Source of the DNA: Bacillus sp. M6-12 | Lineage (GTDB): Bacteria; Bacillota; Bacilli; Bacillales; DSM-1321 | DNA: 64,000 bases | Assembly: GCF_002860285.1 (NCBI RefSeq) | Contig: NZ_PGVF01000027.1 | Location: 1-64,000, forward strand | Reading direction: 5' to 3' | Shown: one piece after another, positions 49,804 to 58,440 of the stretch | Layout of the letters: each line of letters opens with the position of its first letter | How positions within the stretch are numbered: the first letter of the stretch is position 1 | Position numbers and translations under genes: made by a program | Notes under the pieces: generated by a model | Databases searched by the model: none | What the model was told of the DNA's origin: nothing | Seen by the model: the letters and a program-made list of their open reading frames with translations, nothing else

Positions 49804-51615
49804 ATGACTAATGCCCGGATTGATGATGAAACAATTAACCAGATTCGAGATGCTGTCGATATCGTCGATGTTATTGGTGAATATGTACAGTTAAAAAAAC
49901 AAGGGCGAAATTACTTCGGCCTTTGTCCGTTTCACGGTGAAAGCACCCCTTCTTTTTCGGTATCACCCGACAAACAGATTTTTCATTGTTTTGGGTGCGG
50001 TGCAGGCGGAAATTCATTTACGTTCCTGATGGATATAGAAGGGTACAGTTTTCTTGAAGCCGCTAAAAACCTCGCGGAAAAAGGGAATATTACGCTGAAT
50101 ATTGAAATCGGATCTCAATCATCAAAGCCTGACCTTCCAGAAGGCGTAAAACAAATAATGGAGGCGCATGAGCTTCTTAAAAAGTTTTACCATCATCTGT
50201 TATTGAATACCAAGGAAGGACAGGATGCTTTAGAATATTTGCTGGACAGGGGATTCACCGAAGAAACGATTAAAAAATTCCAGATTGGATATTCCTTGGA
50301 TTCCTGGGACTTTGTCTATAAGTTTCTGACCAAACGGGGATATTCCAGTGAAACTCTGGAGGATGCGGGCCTCATAATCATGAGGGAAAGAGACGGCACC
50401 TATTTCGACCGCTTCAGAAACCGCATCATGTTTCCGATTGCCGACCATCAGGGTAATACGATTGCTTTTTCAGGCAGAGCGATGGGGGACAATGAGCCTA
50501 AATATTTGAACAGCCCTGAAACAGCAATCTTTAATAAAAGCAAAATTTTATATAATTTTCATTCAGCAAGACCGCAAATCCGAAAAAAGGAACAGGTTGT
50601 GCTTTTTGAGGGTTTTGCAGATTGTATCTCCGCTGTAGCAGCTGGTGTTGACCAATCAGTTGCGACTATGGGAACATCTCTTACTCCACAGCATATTGAG
50701 CTGATAAAACGGAATACTTCCAGTGTTTTGATATGCTATGACTCTGATTCTGCAGGTATTACAGCTGCAGACAGGGCCTCAACAATGCTTCAGGAGGCCG
50801 GATTGTCGATTAAGGTAGCACTTATGCCGGATAACCTGGATCCCGATGATTATATAAAGAAATATGGGGCTAAGAGCTTTGTAACAGATGTCATCGGCGG
50901 GAGTTTAACTGCAACAGGATTCAGGCTTCAATTTTTGCGCCGGGGGAAAAACCTGAATCATGAAGGTGACCGCATTCAATATATTGAAGCGGCTCTGCGA
51001 GAAATATCCCGGCTGGGCAACGCGGTAGAAAGAGACCATTATCTCAGGCAGCTTTCTGCTGAATTCACGCTTTCACTCGATGCATTGGAACAGCAGCAGA
51101 GGCAGATCTTTTATGCTGAAAAAAAGAAAGGCCAAATGCCTGGTCCAAGCACGGTACAGCCACTGGTCAGGCTGCAATATGAACAAAAGCTGCGTCCTGT
51201 TTATCAGAACGCAGAAATTCAGCTGATTTTCCATATGCTAAAAAGCAGGGAAACCGCTCAAAAAGTCCAGGAGATGATGGGCACCACTACATTTAATGTG
51301 GATGACCATCAAGCTATTATTACGTATCTTTATGCTTTTTATGAGGACGGACACGAGCCTGATTCCAGTTTTTTTATGACTTATCTGCCCGATCCAAACC
51401 TGAGAAGGATTGTATCTGAAATAGAAATGCTGTCCATAAATGAGGAAGTTTCTGATAAGGAGCTATCCGATTGTTTAAAACAAGTGTTGAAATATGAAAA
51501 ATTGTTAAAGATAAAAGAAAAAGATGAAGAAAGAAAAGAAGCGGAACGCCTTGGCGATACTATGAGGGCTTCACAAATCGGGATGGAAATCATTAAATTA
51601 CGAAGGCAGTTATAA
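49804..51615 (+). CDS. dnaG: DNA primase DnaG
   Basis: 603-aa primase that makes RNA primers at replication forks. The N-terminal CHC2 zinc finger is visible (CPFHGE, then CFGCG about 20 residues later). The catalytic core follows with the Toprim domain containing VVLFEGFADCISA (catalytic Glu) and YDSDSAG (DxD), and the C-terminal helicase-binding domain. Part of the macromolecular synthesis operon with sigA. The start has AAAAAAGGTGAG upstream. Confidence 0.98.
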   Translation: MTNARIDDETINQIRDAVDIVDVIGEYVQLKKQGRNYFGLCPFHGESTPSFSVSPDKQIFHCFGCGAGGNSFTFLMDIEGYSFLEAAKNLAEKGNITLNIEIGSQSSKPDLPEGVKQIMEAHELLKKFYHHLLLNTKEGQDALEYLLDRGFTEETIKKFQIGYSLDSWDFVYKFLTKRGYSSETLEDAGLIIMRERDGTYFDRFRNRIMFPIADHQGNTIAFSGRAMGDNEPKYLNSPETAIFNKSKILYNFHSARPQIRKKEQVVLFEGFADCISAVAAGVDQSVATMGTSLTPQHIELIKRNTSSVLICYDSDSAGITAADRASTMLQEAGLSIKVALMPDNLDPDDYIKKYGAKSFVTDVIGGSLTATGFRLQFLRRGKNLNHEGDRIQYIEAALREISRLGNAVERDHYLRQLSAEFTLSLDALEQQQRQIFYAEKKKGQMPGPSTVQPLVRLQYEQKLRPVYQNAEIQLIFHMLKSRETAQKVQEMMGTTTFNVDDHQAIITYLYAFYEDGHEPDSSFFMTYLPDPNLRRIVSEIEMLSINEEVSDKELSDCLKQVLKYEKLLKIKEKDEERKEAERLGDTMRASQIGMEIIKLRRQL

Positions 51616-51656
51616 ATAGGCAGGCAATGGTGTAAGTTTTGGAAGGAGGGGAACAC

Positions 51657-52796
51657 ATGGCTGATAAATCAGCGCGTTCCAAAGAGGTTGATAACGACTT
51701 GAATATAGATCAGGTAAAAGATCTATTAGTTGAGCAGGGTAAAAAGAGAGGTAATCTGACATTTGAAACAATCACTGAACGGATGGCCAGTTTTGAAATG
51801 GATTCCGATCAGATGGATGAGTTTTATGAGTATCTCAGTGATCAGGGAATTGATGTAGTAGCCAAAAGTGATCTGGAAGACGACGATGACGAGGATAATC
51901 CGGATATCCAGGAGCTCGAAAAAGAAGAGGAATTCGATTTGAATGACCTTAGCGTTCCTCCTGGGGTAAAGATTAATGATCCAGTCCGGATGTACCTTAA
52001 GGAAATCGGCCGGGTCGATCTGTTATCAGGCGAGGAAGAAATAAAGCTGGCTACCCGGATTGAGGAAGGCGATGAAGAAGCGAAACGCCGTCTTGCTGAA
52101 GCCAACCTTCGTCTGGTAGTCAGTATCGCAAAAAGATATGTAGGCCGCGGCATGCTATTCCTGGATCTAATCCAGGAAGGAAATATGGGCCTCATTAAAG
52201 CGGTTGAAAAATTTGATTACCGGAAGGGTTTTAAATTCAGTACGTATGCTACATGGTGGATTCGCCAGGCGATTACCCGCGCAATTGCTGATCAGGCACG
52301 GACAATCCGCATACCGGTGCATATGGTTGAGACCATCAATAAGTTAATCCGTGTCCAGCGCCAGCTTCTGCAGGATTTAGGCCGTGAACCTTCGCCTGAA
52401 GAAATTGCCGAAGATATGGATTTGACACCAGAAAAGGTCCGGGAAATTCTTAAAATCGCTCAGGAGCCTGTGTCTCTTGAAACACCAATTGGTGAGGAAG
52501 ATGATTCCCATCTGGGAGACTTTATTGAAGATCAGGATGCAACTTCTCCTTCTGAACATGCTGCATATGAGCTACTAAAAGAGCAGCTCGAGGACGTCCT
52601 TGATACACTGACGGACCGTGAAGAAAATGTCCTGCGTCTGCGCTTTGGGCTGGATGATGGCCGCACCCGAACACTTGAAGAGGTCGGCAAGGTTTTTGGC
52701 GTAACCAGGGAACGGATTCGCCAAATTGAAGCAAAAGCGCTTCGTAAGCTTCGCCATCCTAGCCGGAGCAAAAGGCTTAAGGATTTTCTGGAATAA
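51657..52796 (+). CDS. sigA: RNA polymerase sigma factor SigA (RpoD)
   Basis: 379-aa primary sigma factor. Region 1.1 is followed by 1.2 (DPVRMYLKEIG), 2.1-2.4 (EANLRLVVSIAKRYVGRGM, FSTYATWWIRQAITRAI), 3 and 4.2 (TLEEVGKVFGVTRERIRQIEAKALRKLR), described here in parts. Between 1.1 and 1.2 is the acidic stretch EDDDDEDNPD. It lacks the large insert of proteobacterial RpoD. AGGAGGGG sets ATG 51657; an upstream TTG at 51639 has no suitable site. Confidence 0.99.
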   Translation: MADKSARSKEVDNDLNIDQVKDLLVEQGKKRGNLTFETITERMASFEMDSDQMDEFYEYLSDQGIDVVAKSDLEDDDDEDNPDIQELEKEEEFDLNDLSVPPGVKINDPVRMYLKEIGRVDLLSGEEEIKLATRIEEGDEEAKRRLAEANLRLVVSIAKRYVGRGMLFLDLIQEGNMGLIKAVEKFDYRKGFKFSTYATWWIRQAITRAIADQARTIRIPVHMVETINKLIRVQRQLLQDLGREPSPEEIAEDMDLTPEKVREILKIAQEPVSLETPIGEEDDSHLGDFIEDQDATSPSEHAAYELLKEQLEDVLDTLTDREENVLRLRFGLDDGRTRTLEEVGKVFGVTRERIRQIEAKALRKLRHPSRSKRLKDFLE

Positions 52797-52813
52797 AATA
52801 AAGGCTTAGCTTT

Positions 52814-52853
52814 AAAACAGCTTGCTCCTTCTTGGACGGGCTGTTTTTTTTTG
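52814..52853 (+). terminator. Terminator of yqxD-dnaG-sigA
   Basis: AAACAGC and GCTGTTT form the stem across an 18-nt loop with further partial pairing, followed by nine T. The next 240 nt to 53093 shows no gene. Confidence 0.85.
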
Positions 52854-53092
52854 TTTGTAATGGCTGCTTTCGCATTTATTGTTGTTTCGTATCCAGACCA
52901 TCCATTTTTTAAATACCCCTAAAAATGCATTAAAAGCAGCAAAGTTTACAAAAAGAACCATTGTAAATGATATAGAATTTCAACACCGAGATGTATTTCG
53001 CTGCTAAAGTCATATTCTATGCAAAATATTGAAAACCTTTTCCATTTTTCCGATATAATGAAGTGACGATATTATTTTTAGGAAGTGCGTCC

Positions 53093-53638
53093 ATGAATGA
53101 AACACGGAAGAAAATAATCATCAATGAAATACTATACTGGAAAAAAGCCCGTATGCTCCCAGAGCAATACTGCGATTATCTGCTCGCTCTCTATAGTGAG
53201 GGAGAAGATTTTGATACAGAAAAAGAAGATGGAAATGGCAGATTTTTGCGGATGCTGCCGTATTTAGCAATTGCTTTTATTACAATTAGTGCCATATGTT
53301 TGACTAATTTTACTCAATTACCATTTAAATTGCAAATCGTCATTTCAACAGCTGCTGTGATCATTCTTTTAGGTTTTGCATTCTTATTTTCCAGAAGAAG
53401 ACCCCTCTTGCAGGTATGCTTGATTGGGGCTTCTCTTATGCTTTTGGGTGTTACATTAGATATAGTAGAGGCATTTGCCCCTAGGAGCAACTCTGTCCTT
53501 TATATATCATTATTGGCAAATTGTCTGCTATGGTGGGGATCCGGAAGAAAATTATCTTTGCCTTATTTTACAATTGCAGGCATTCTTGGCACAGGGGTTA
53601 TTTGTTTCTTTATGGCAAGACTGATTTTTGGTTTATGA
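53093..53638 (+). CDS. Multi-pass membrane protein of unknown function
   Basis: 181-aa protein: a soluble N-terminal ~60 residues starting MNETRKKIIINEILYWKKAR, then about five hydrophobic helices to the C-terminus (about 60-180), with a basic loop FSRRRPL between them. The N-terminal pattern (bond helix, then MLPEQYCDYLLALY) resembles soluble heads of DUF2157-like membrane proteins, but I cannot assign it firmly. AGGAAGTG precedes ATG 53093. The stop overlaps a 35-codon frame. It sits between sigA and cccA. Confidence 0.7.
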   Translation: MNETRKKIIINEILYWKKARMLPEQYCDYLLALYSEGEDFDTEKEDGNGRFLRMLPYLAIAFITISAICLTNFTQLPFKLQIVISTAAVIILLGFAFLFSRRRPLLQVCLIGASLMLLGVTLDIVEAFAPRSNSVLYISLLANCLLWWGSGRKLSLPYFTIAGILGTGVICFFMARLIFGL

Positions 53639-53742
53639 AATTTGAAAGTTTTTCCAAAATAATAGAGAAAAATTTGTCTAAATTACGAATTTATTTTTTC
53701 GCTATCATTTTAGGTCTTTCCCTTATTAGTTTTTTACAGTAA
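53635..53742 (+). CDS. Possible 35-aa membrane peptide
   Basis: ATG 53635 overlaps the preceding TGA (ATGA), a typical translational-coupling junction. The frame encodes MKFESFSKIIEKNLSKLR followed by one hydrophobic helix of about 15 residues ending SFLQ. The amphipathic basic N-terminus plus membrane helix resembles genuine small membrane proteins. It has no independent ribosome site. The reading frame could be accidental in AT-rich DNA. Confidence 0.4.
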   Translation: MKFESFSKIIEKNLSKLRIYFFAIILGLSLISFLQ

Positions 53743-53809
53743 AATATAAGTTGTTTGTATATAATTTATTTTGTAGACAGAAAAGGTTATACATAGGGGA
53801 GGTAAATCT

Positions 53810-54181
53810 ATGAATCGCAATCCGATTATCCCATTCGTCCTAATTATGGCGTTAGGTATTGGTCTCATGTTCTTTCTTTCATTTAAAGGCTTAGGAGATT
53901 CCAAGGATCTTGTAGCTGAGCATGAAAACGGCGGAAAGAAAACAGAAGAAAAAACTGCATCTGCTGATCCAGAAGGACTGGTAAAGCAAAGCTGTGTAAG
54001 CTGCCACGGAGCAGATTTAAGCGGCAGTGTAGGTCCGGCATTAAAAGGTGTTGGCGACAGGAAATCACAGGATGAAATTAAGGAAATCATAAAGAACGGT
54101 ACTGGCGGCGGAATGCCTGGCGGCTTAGTTCCTGATGACCAGATTGACGGCGTGGCTAAATATCTGGCCGAGCTTAAATAA
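53810..54181 (+). CDS. cccA: Cytochrome c-550 CccA
   Basis: 123-aa membrane-anchored c-type cytochrome. One N-terminal helix (about residues 5-24) is followed by a charged linker (EHENGGKKTEEKTA) and the heme domain. The covalent heme site is CVSCH (about residues 63-67), and the Met ligand is probably in GGGMPGG. It carries electrons in the membrane respiratory chain; in B. subtilis it is not essential. GGGGAGG precedes the ATG. Confidence 0.96.
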   Translation: MNRNPIIPFVLIMALGIGLMFFLSFKGLGDSKDLVAEHENGGKKTEEKTASADPEGLVKQSCVSCHGADLSGSVGPALKGVGDRKSQDEIKEIIKNGTGGGMPGGLVPDDQIDGVAKYLAELK

Positions 54182-54205
54182 TCAGATTTTTTTTGAAACT
54201 ATGGC

Positions 54206-54236
54206 AGTCCTTTGCATATGCAAAGGACTTTTTTTA
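54206..54236 (+). terminator. Terminator of cccA
   Basis: AGTCCTTTG and CAAAGGACT form a 9-bp stem around CATATG, then TTTTTTTAT. Confidence 0.93.
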
Positions 54237-54285
54237 TACTAAGGGGAGTACTGGCCAAATTGTAATTAAGAGAGTGGAGATAAAC

Positions 54286-54996
54286 ATGAATCACGAACAA
54301 TTATCAAAACGGTTGGAAAGAGTTGCTTCATACATACCTGCAGGAAGTGTACTTGCGGATATTGGATCCGACCACGCTTATTTGCCTTGCTACAGCATTT
54401 TGAACAATCAGGCTTCAAAGGCAATAGCCGGTGAAGTGAGCGATGGCCCATTTAATTCAGCGAGGCAGCAGGTACGGCAAACTGGCCTTGACCAATCCAT
54501 TTCTGTCCGGAAGGGGGATGGGCTTGAAGTCCTGGCACCTGGGGAAGCAACCTGCGTCACCATTGCCGGCATGGGCGGAACTTTAATTGCTTCAATTTTA
54601 GAAAATGGAAAAGAGAAGCTTCGTTCTGTAGAAAGGCTAATTCTTCAGCCGAATGTTGGCGCTATAAATGTGCGTCTATGGCTTATGGAAAATAAATGGG
54701 AGCTTATAAATGAAGAAATACTGGAAGAAGACGGGAAAATCTATGAAATCATAATTGCTGAAAAAGGAGAGTCTCTGCAGCCATACCAGAAAGAAAAGGA
54801 AGCAGGTTTGCTTTTTGGTCCATTTCTGATGAAACAGAAAAATGAGGTATTCAGAAAAAAGTGGAGTATGGAGCAGGAACATTGGAGAAAAATACTTCAG
54901 CAGATAGAAGAAAGCGGCCAAGGAGATTCCGTACTGGAGAAGCGAAAAGAATTGGCTGCTAGAATTGCAATGGCAGAGGAGGCTTTAAAGGATTGA
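54286..54996 (+). CDS. trmK: tRNA m1A22 methyltransferase TrmK
   Basis: 236-aa SAM-dependent enzyme (YqfN) that methylates N1 of A22 in tRNA. SAM motif I is VLADIGSDHAYLP (about residues 18-30), and VTIAGMGGTLI is the NPPY-region equivalent. A C-terminal coiled coil (KQKNEVFRKKWSMEQEHW) is typical. GAGTGGAG sets ATG 54286; a longer frame reaching into the cccA terminator is rejected. The stop overlaps the next gene (TTGA). Confidence 0.95.
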   Translation: MNHEQLSKRLERVASYIPAGSVLADIGSDHAYLPCYSILNNQASKAIAGEVSDGPFNSARQQVRQTGLDQSISVRKGDGLEVLAPGEATCVTIAGMGGTLIASILENGKEKLRSVERLILQPNVGAINVRLWLMENKWELINEEILEEDGKIYEIIIAEKGESLQPYQKEKEAGLLFGPFLMKQKNEVFRKKWSMEQEHWRKILQQIEESGQGDSVLEKRKELAARIAMAEEALKD

Positions 54997-56111
54997 AAAC
55001 GCCAAATGGATTTGAAATAATAGAGCTTTTTGAGCAATGGTCTCCTAAAGCGTTCTCGATGGAAGGTGACCCAATCGGACTGCAAATTGGAAGCCTTAAT
55101 AAACCCATAACAAAAGTGATGACCGCTCTGGATGTTTTGGACGAAGTGGTAGATGAAGCAATTGAGAAAGGCGTACAGCTGATCATTGCCCATCATCCGC
55201 TGATTTTTAGGCCATTGAAAAATATCAATACCGATCAGTATAGCGGACGGATGATTGAAAAGCTGATTAAGCACGATATTGCCGTGTATGCGGCTCATAC
55301 CAACCTTGACGTCGCCCGGGGCGGAGTTAATGATTTGCTTGCTGAGGCGCTTGGATTGGAAAGCACAAAGGTATTAATCCCAACATACAGCCAAACGATG
55401 AAAAAGTTAGCAGTTTTCTGTCCGGAGGATGTTCAGGATAGCATGCGGACGGCTTTAGGGGATGCAGGGGCAGGAATGATTGGCAATTATAGCAGCTGCT
55501 CCTTTACTTCAGAGGGAACTGGCCGCTTCCTCCCGGGGGAAAATAGCAATCCGGCGATTGGTAAGCAGGGTGTACTGGAAGAAGTAAAAGAAGTCAAAAT
55601 TGAAGTTATCTATCCGGCTGAAAGAGAACGTAAAATTCTGTCAGCAATGTATAAGACGCATCCATATGAAGAGCCGGCCTTCGATATTATTTCACTAGAT
55701 AATCAGGGAGAAAAGCTTGGACTCGGTCGCATCGGGAAGCTGAGGGAGAAGATGACACTCACAGAATTTGCCGGATTTGTGAAAACAGCGCTAGGCGTTC
55801 AGGGAGTCCGTGTTGTCGGTGACCCGGATGCGGCAATAATGAAAGTTGCCGTTCTTGGCGGAGATGGCAACAAATACATTACCCAGGCTAAATTCAGCGG
55901 AGCCGACGTTTATGTTACAGGTGATTTATACTATCATGTTGCCCATGATGCCATGGCACTGGGGCTCAATATTGTAGACCCTGGACATAATGTTGAAAAA
56001 GTCATGAAGCTTGGCGTTAAGAATAAAATGGAAAAATTATGCGGTGAGAAAGGCTTCAAAGTGGATTGGATTGCTTCAGAGGTTCACACAGATCCATTTA
56101 CCTTCTTATAG
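54993..56111 (+). CDS. Nif3-like dinuclear metal center protein
   Basis: 372-aa Nif3 family protein (YqfO). Metal-binding histidines are in IIAHHPLIF, AHTNLDVA and, near the end, the DPGHN motif; an inserted PII-like (CutA-type) domain occupies about residues 125-230, including MYKTHPYEEPAFD. Annotations as GTP cyclohydrolase 1 type 2 come from family transfer and should be taken with care. It starts at TTG 54993 with the ribosome site in the trmK end (GGAGG). Confidence 0.9.
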   Translation: MKTPNGFEIIELFEQWSPKAFSMEGDPIGLQIGSLNKPITKVMTALDVLDEVVDEAIEKGVQLIIAHHPLIFRPLKNINTDQYSGRMIEKLIKHDIAVYAAHTNLDVARGGVNDLLAEALGLESTKVLIPTYSQTMKKLAVFCPEDVQDSMRTALGDAGAGMIGNYSSCSFTSEGTGRFLPGENSNPAIGKQGVLEEVKEVKIEVIYPAERERKILSAMYKTHPYEEPAFDIISLDNQGEKLGLGRIGKLREKMTLTEFAGFVKTALGVQGVRVVGDPDAAIMKVAVLGGDGNKYITQAKFSGADVYVTGDLYYHVAHDAMALGLNIVDPGHNVEKVMKLGVKNKMEKLCGEKGFKVDWIASEVHTDPFTFL

Positions 56112-56164
56112 TTAGGGGAGCCGTTCTTACATAATAGAGCTTGCTATACGAAAAATAAACGGAT

Positions 56165-56212
56165 TAACAGCAAAAAACCTTGTCGGTTCTGAAGACAAGG
56201 TTTTTGCTGTTC
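56165..56212. terminator. Bidirectional terminator, yqfO-like / ispH
   Basis: AACAGCAAAAA-ACCTTGTC pairs with GACAAGGT-TTTTGCTGTT (about 18 bp, one bulge) around a 9-nt loop. It is A-rich on one side and T-rich on the other, so it can serve the plus-strand gene and, about 100 nt past its stop, the leftward ispH. Confidence 0.88.
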
Positions 56213-56312
56213 ATTATGTTAGACAATTTTGGGTAATCCTTAAGTCGGAAGTTACAGCGTTGCCAATTAAAAATTTATTGTTTTATCACATGGAAAGGAT
56301 TTTTTGCCTGTT

Positions 56313-57257
56313 TTATAAGTTTGTTTTAACCTTTGGCAAAATCTTTTTGAGCGGCACTTTCCGTTCTCTGGCCCATGTAGTTTCATCTGCTGGATCATAG
56401 GCCTGAAGGAAGGAGACCACTTCCTTTGTAATAGGAGTAGGGGTTGATGCCCCTGATGTAACAGCAACCGTTTCGGCTCCTTTTAACCAATCAAGGTTAA
56501 TTTCAGAGACATCGGCCACCCTATAAGCCTTTGTACCGGCAATTTCCTCTGATACCTGTGCCAGCCGGTTTGAATTATTGCTTTTAGGATCGCCAACCAC
56601 TATTAAAACATCCGCCTCTCCAGCCTGCTGTGCGACAGCTTCCTGGCGCACCTGTGTAGCAAGGCAGATTTCTTTATGGACTTCGGCGTGAGGATATTTT
56701 TCTTTTACAATCTCCATGATATCAGCTACATCCCATTGACTCATGGTTGTCTGATTCGTTACGATTAGCCGCTCACTCTCTAGGTGAAGATTTTTTACAT
56801 CCTGTGCTGTTTCTACCAGATGAACGATTTCAGGAGCCACTCCAACAGCCCCTTCGGGTTCCGGATGTCCTTTTTTGCCGATATAAATAATTTGATAGCC
56901 AAGTTCTTTTTTTTCTCGAATTAAATCATGTGTGGCCGTTACGTCCGGACAAGTTGCATCGATTGTAATCAATCCCTTTTCTGACGCAAGCTGGCGAACC
57001 TCGGGAGAAACCCCGTGAGCAGTAAAGATAACTGTACCGCCATTCACCTTTTCCAGGATCTCTTTTCGGTTTTTTCCGTCTAATGTTATGATGCCTTCCT
57101 CTTCAAAAGCATCTGTAACATGTTTATTGTGGACAATCATGCCCAATATATAAATAGGGCGCGGCAAGCTTTTATCCAAAGCTGCGTTTCGGGCTATGAC
57201 CATTGCATCTACTACACCGTAACAGTAGCCGCGCGGCGAAATTTTAATAACATTCAT
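56313..57257 (-). CDS. ispH: 4-hydroxy-3-methylbut-2-enyl diphosphate reductase
   Basis: 314-aa iron-sulfur enzyme that makes IPP and DMAPP in the last step of the MEP isoprenoid pathway. Three cluster cysteines are visible: GYCYGV (near residue 12), DATCPDV and EICLATQVRQ. The catalytic Glu lies in the NQTTMSQ-adjacent segment typical of the family, and VGDPKSNNSNRLAQV is a further signature. AGGAGGAAGC precedes ATG 57257; the longer frame lacks a site. Confidence 0.97.
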   Translation of the reverse strand: MNVIKISPRGYCYGVVDAMVIARNAALDKSLPRPIYILGMIVHNKHVTDAFEEEGIITLDGKNRKEILEKVNGGTVIFTAHGVSPEVRQLASEKGLITIDATCPDVTATHDLIREKKELGYQIIYIGKKGHPEPEGAVGVAPEIVHLVETAQDVKNLHLESERLIVTNQTTMSQWDVADIMEIVKEKYPHAEVHKEICLATQVRQEAVAQQAGEADVLIVVGDPKSNNSNRLAQVSEEIAGTKAYRVADVSEINLDWLKGAETVAVTSGASTPTPITKEVVSFLQAYDPADETTWARERKVPLKKILPKVKTNL

Positions 57258-57407
57258 TTTGCTTCCTCCTCGAAAAACGAAGCAGCCTGACTTTTTGGCA
57301 TGCTGTTCTACCATACTATTATATAAGAGGAAGAGCGGGATTACAAAGGTTGCTATCTGCAGGATACCGCATAAATGAATAAAGGAGATTGGCTGCCGCA
57401 GTAAACT

Positions 57408-58238
57408 TTAAAAGAATAGTCTTGGTGCTGAATACTTTTTTTCATGGTTCTTTGCAGGTTTGGAAGATGTACTATCATTGAGCTTTATTTCTTCCTGATC
57501 AGAGTCATCATAGTCCTCTAGTTTTTCATCCTCCAGCTCGGTTGTGTGCAGGCTGTCTTTGTAGTCTTCGGATTCAGGATCTTCCACAGAGCCTGTGTCG
57601 GATTCCTTGAGCCCCTTATACAGCTTCCACAAGGCAGGGAAATTTTTCACAAGCGGACCGTATTGCTGGATCATCGGTCCAACTGATTCAGCTGCCTGCA
57701 GCACCTTTTGCGTATTGGATAAAAAAGAGTTTAGGCTACCCGGATTTTTCAGGCTAGCTAACAGCCCTCCGGTTTCAGGCTTTGAAGCAGTAGGCAAAGA
57801 AAACATCGATATAGGTTTAGGCTGAACGGGCTGGCCTTTGCCCAACAGCTTAGATAGAAGTCCGCCTCTTGCCTGCTGCTGTCCAAATGAGCGGCCCTGG
57901 TGCTGCTGATTAAACATCCCTTGCTGTGGGGGGACGCGGTTAAATAATCCTTGCTGAACCGCTCGCTGCTGGGAAGGACCACGGCTAAACATCCCTTGCT
58001 GAGCCAGGCGCTGCTGCTGAGGAATTTGGTTAAACATCCCTTGCCGGGCCGGTTGCTGTTGAAAAGGACCACGGAACCCTTGCTGAAACGGACGCTGCTG
58101 AGAAGGTGAGCTGCCATTCATCCCATGCGTGTAGGGCTGTTTTTGTTCAAAAAAACCTGAACTGTTACGGGAACCCTGCTGGGTTGATGGCCGATATCTA
58201 AATTCGTTGCCCGGGTGCTGATTTCTTTGCTGATACAT
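57408..58238 (-). CDS. yqfQ: YqfQ/VrrA family repeat protein
   Basis: 276-aa protein. The N-terminal third (about residues 45-122) is low-complexity Gln-rich with imperfect ~15-residue repeats based on QQGMFNQ/SR-P-QQR. A conserved middle follows (GGLLSKLLGKG, then GGLLASLKNPGSLNSFLSNTQKVLQAAESVGP split over two blocks) and an acidic C-terminal region (SDTGSVEDPESEDY). The family contains B. anthracis VrrA, known for a variable number of repeats; expression in sporulation is reported for B. subtilis YqfQ. Function unknown. AAAGGAGGG precedes ATG 58238. Confidence 0.88.
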   Translation of the reverse strand: MYQQRNQHPGNEFRYRPSTQQGSRNSSGFFEQKQPYTHGMNGSSPSQQRPFQQGFRGPFQQQPARQGMFNQIPQQQRLAQQGMFSRGPSQQRAVQQGLFNRVPPQQGMFNQQHQGRSFGQQQARGGLLSKLLGKGQPVQPKPISMFSLPTASKPETGGLLASLKNPGSLNSFLSNTQKVLQAAESVGPMIQQYGPLVKNFPALWKLYKGLKESDTGSVEDPESEDYKDSLHTTELEDEKLEDYDDSDQEEIKLNDSTSSKPAKNHEKKYSAPRLFF

Positions 58239-58440
58239 TCTTTATCCCTCCTTTAAAAAAACATGGGTTTCGTCATAATAAAATATGCAAATATCATAAA
58301 AAGGTTTTATCTGCTTCCGCTATTTGTTATGGCACCCTATGTAGGGTATGATATAAGTGGTTTTCTGCAGAAAAAACAATTATAATAACTAGACATGTCT
58401 AAATAATGTGCGGACTTGAACTGCGATAAGGAGTAAATAT

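Noticed and set aside
57870..58100. Regular repeats resembling a CRISPR-like array
   Set aside because: Repeats are in frame within yqfQ, imperfect, and have no unique spacers; they encode a Gln-rich protein repeat.
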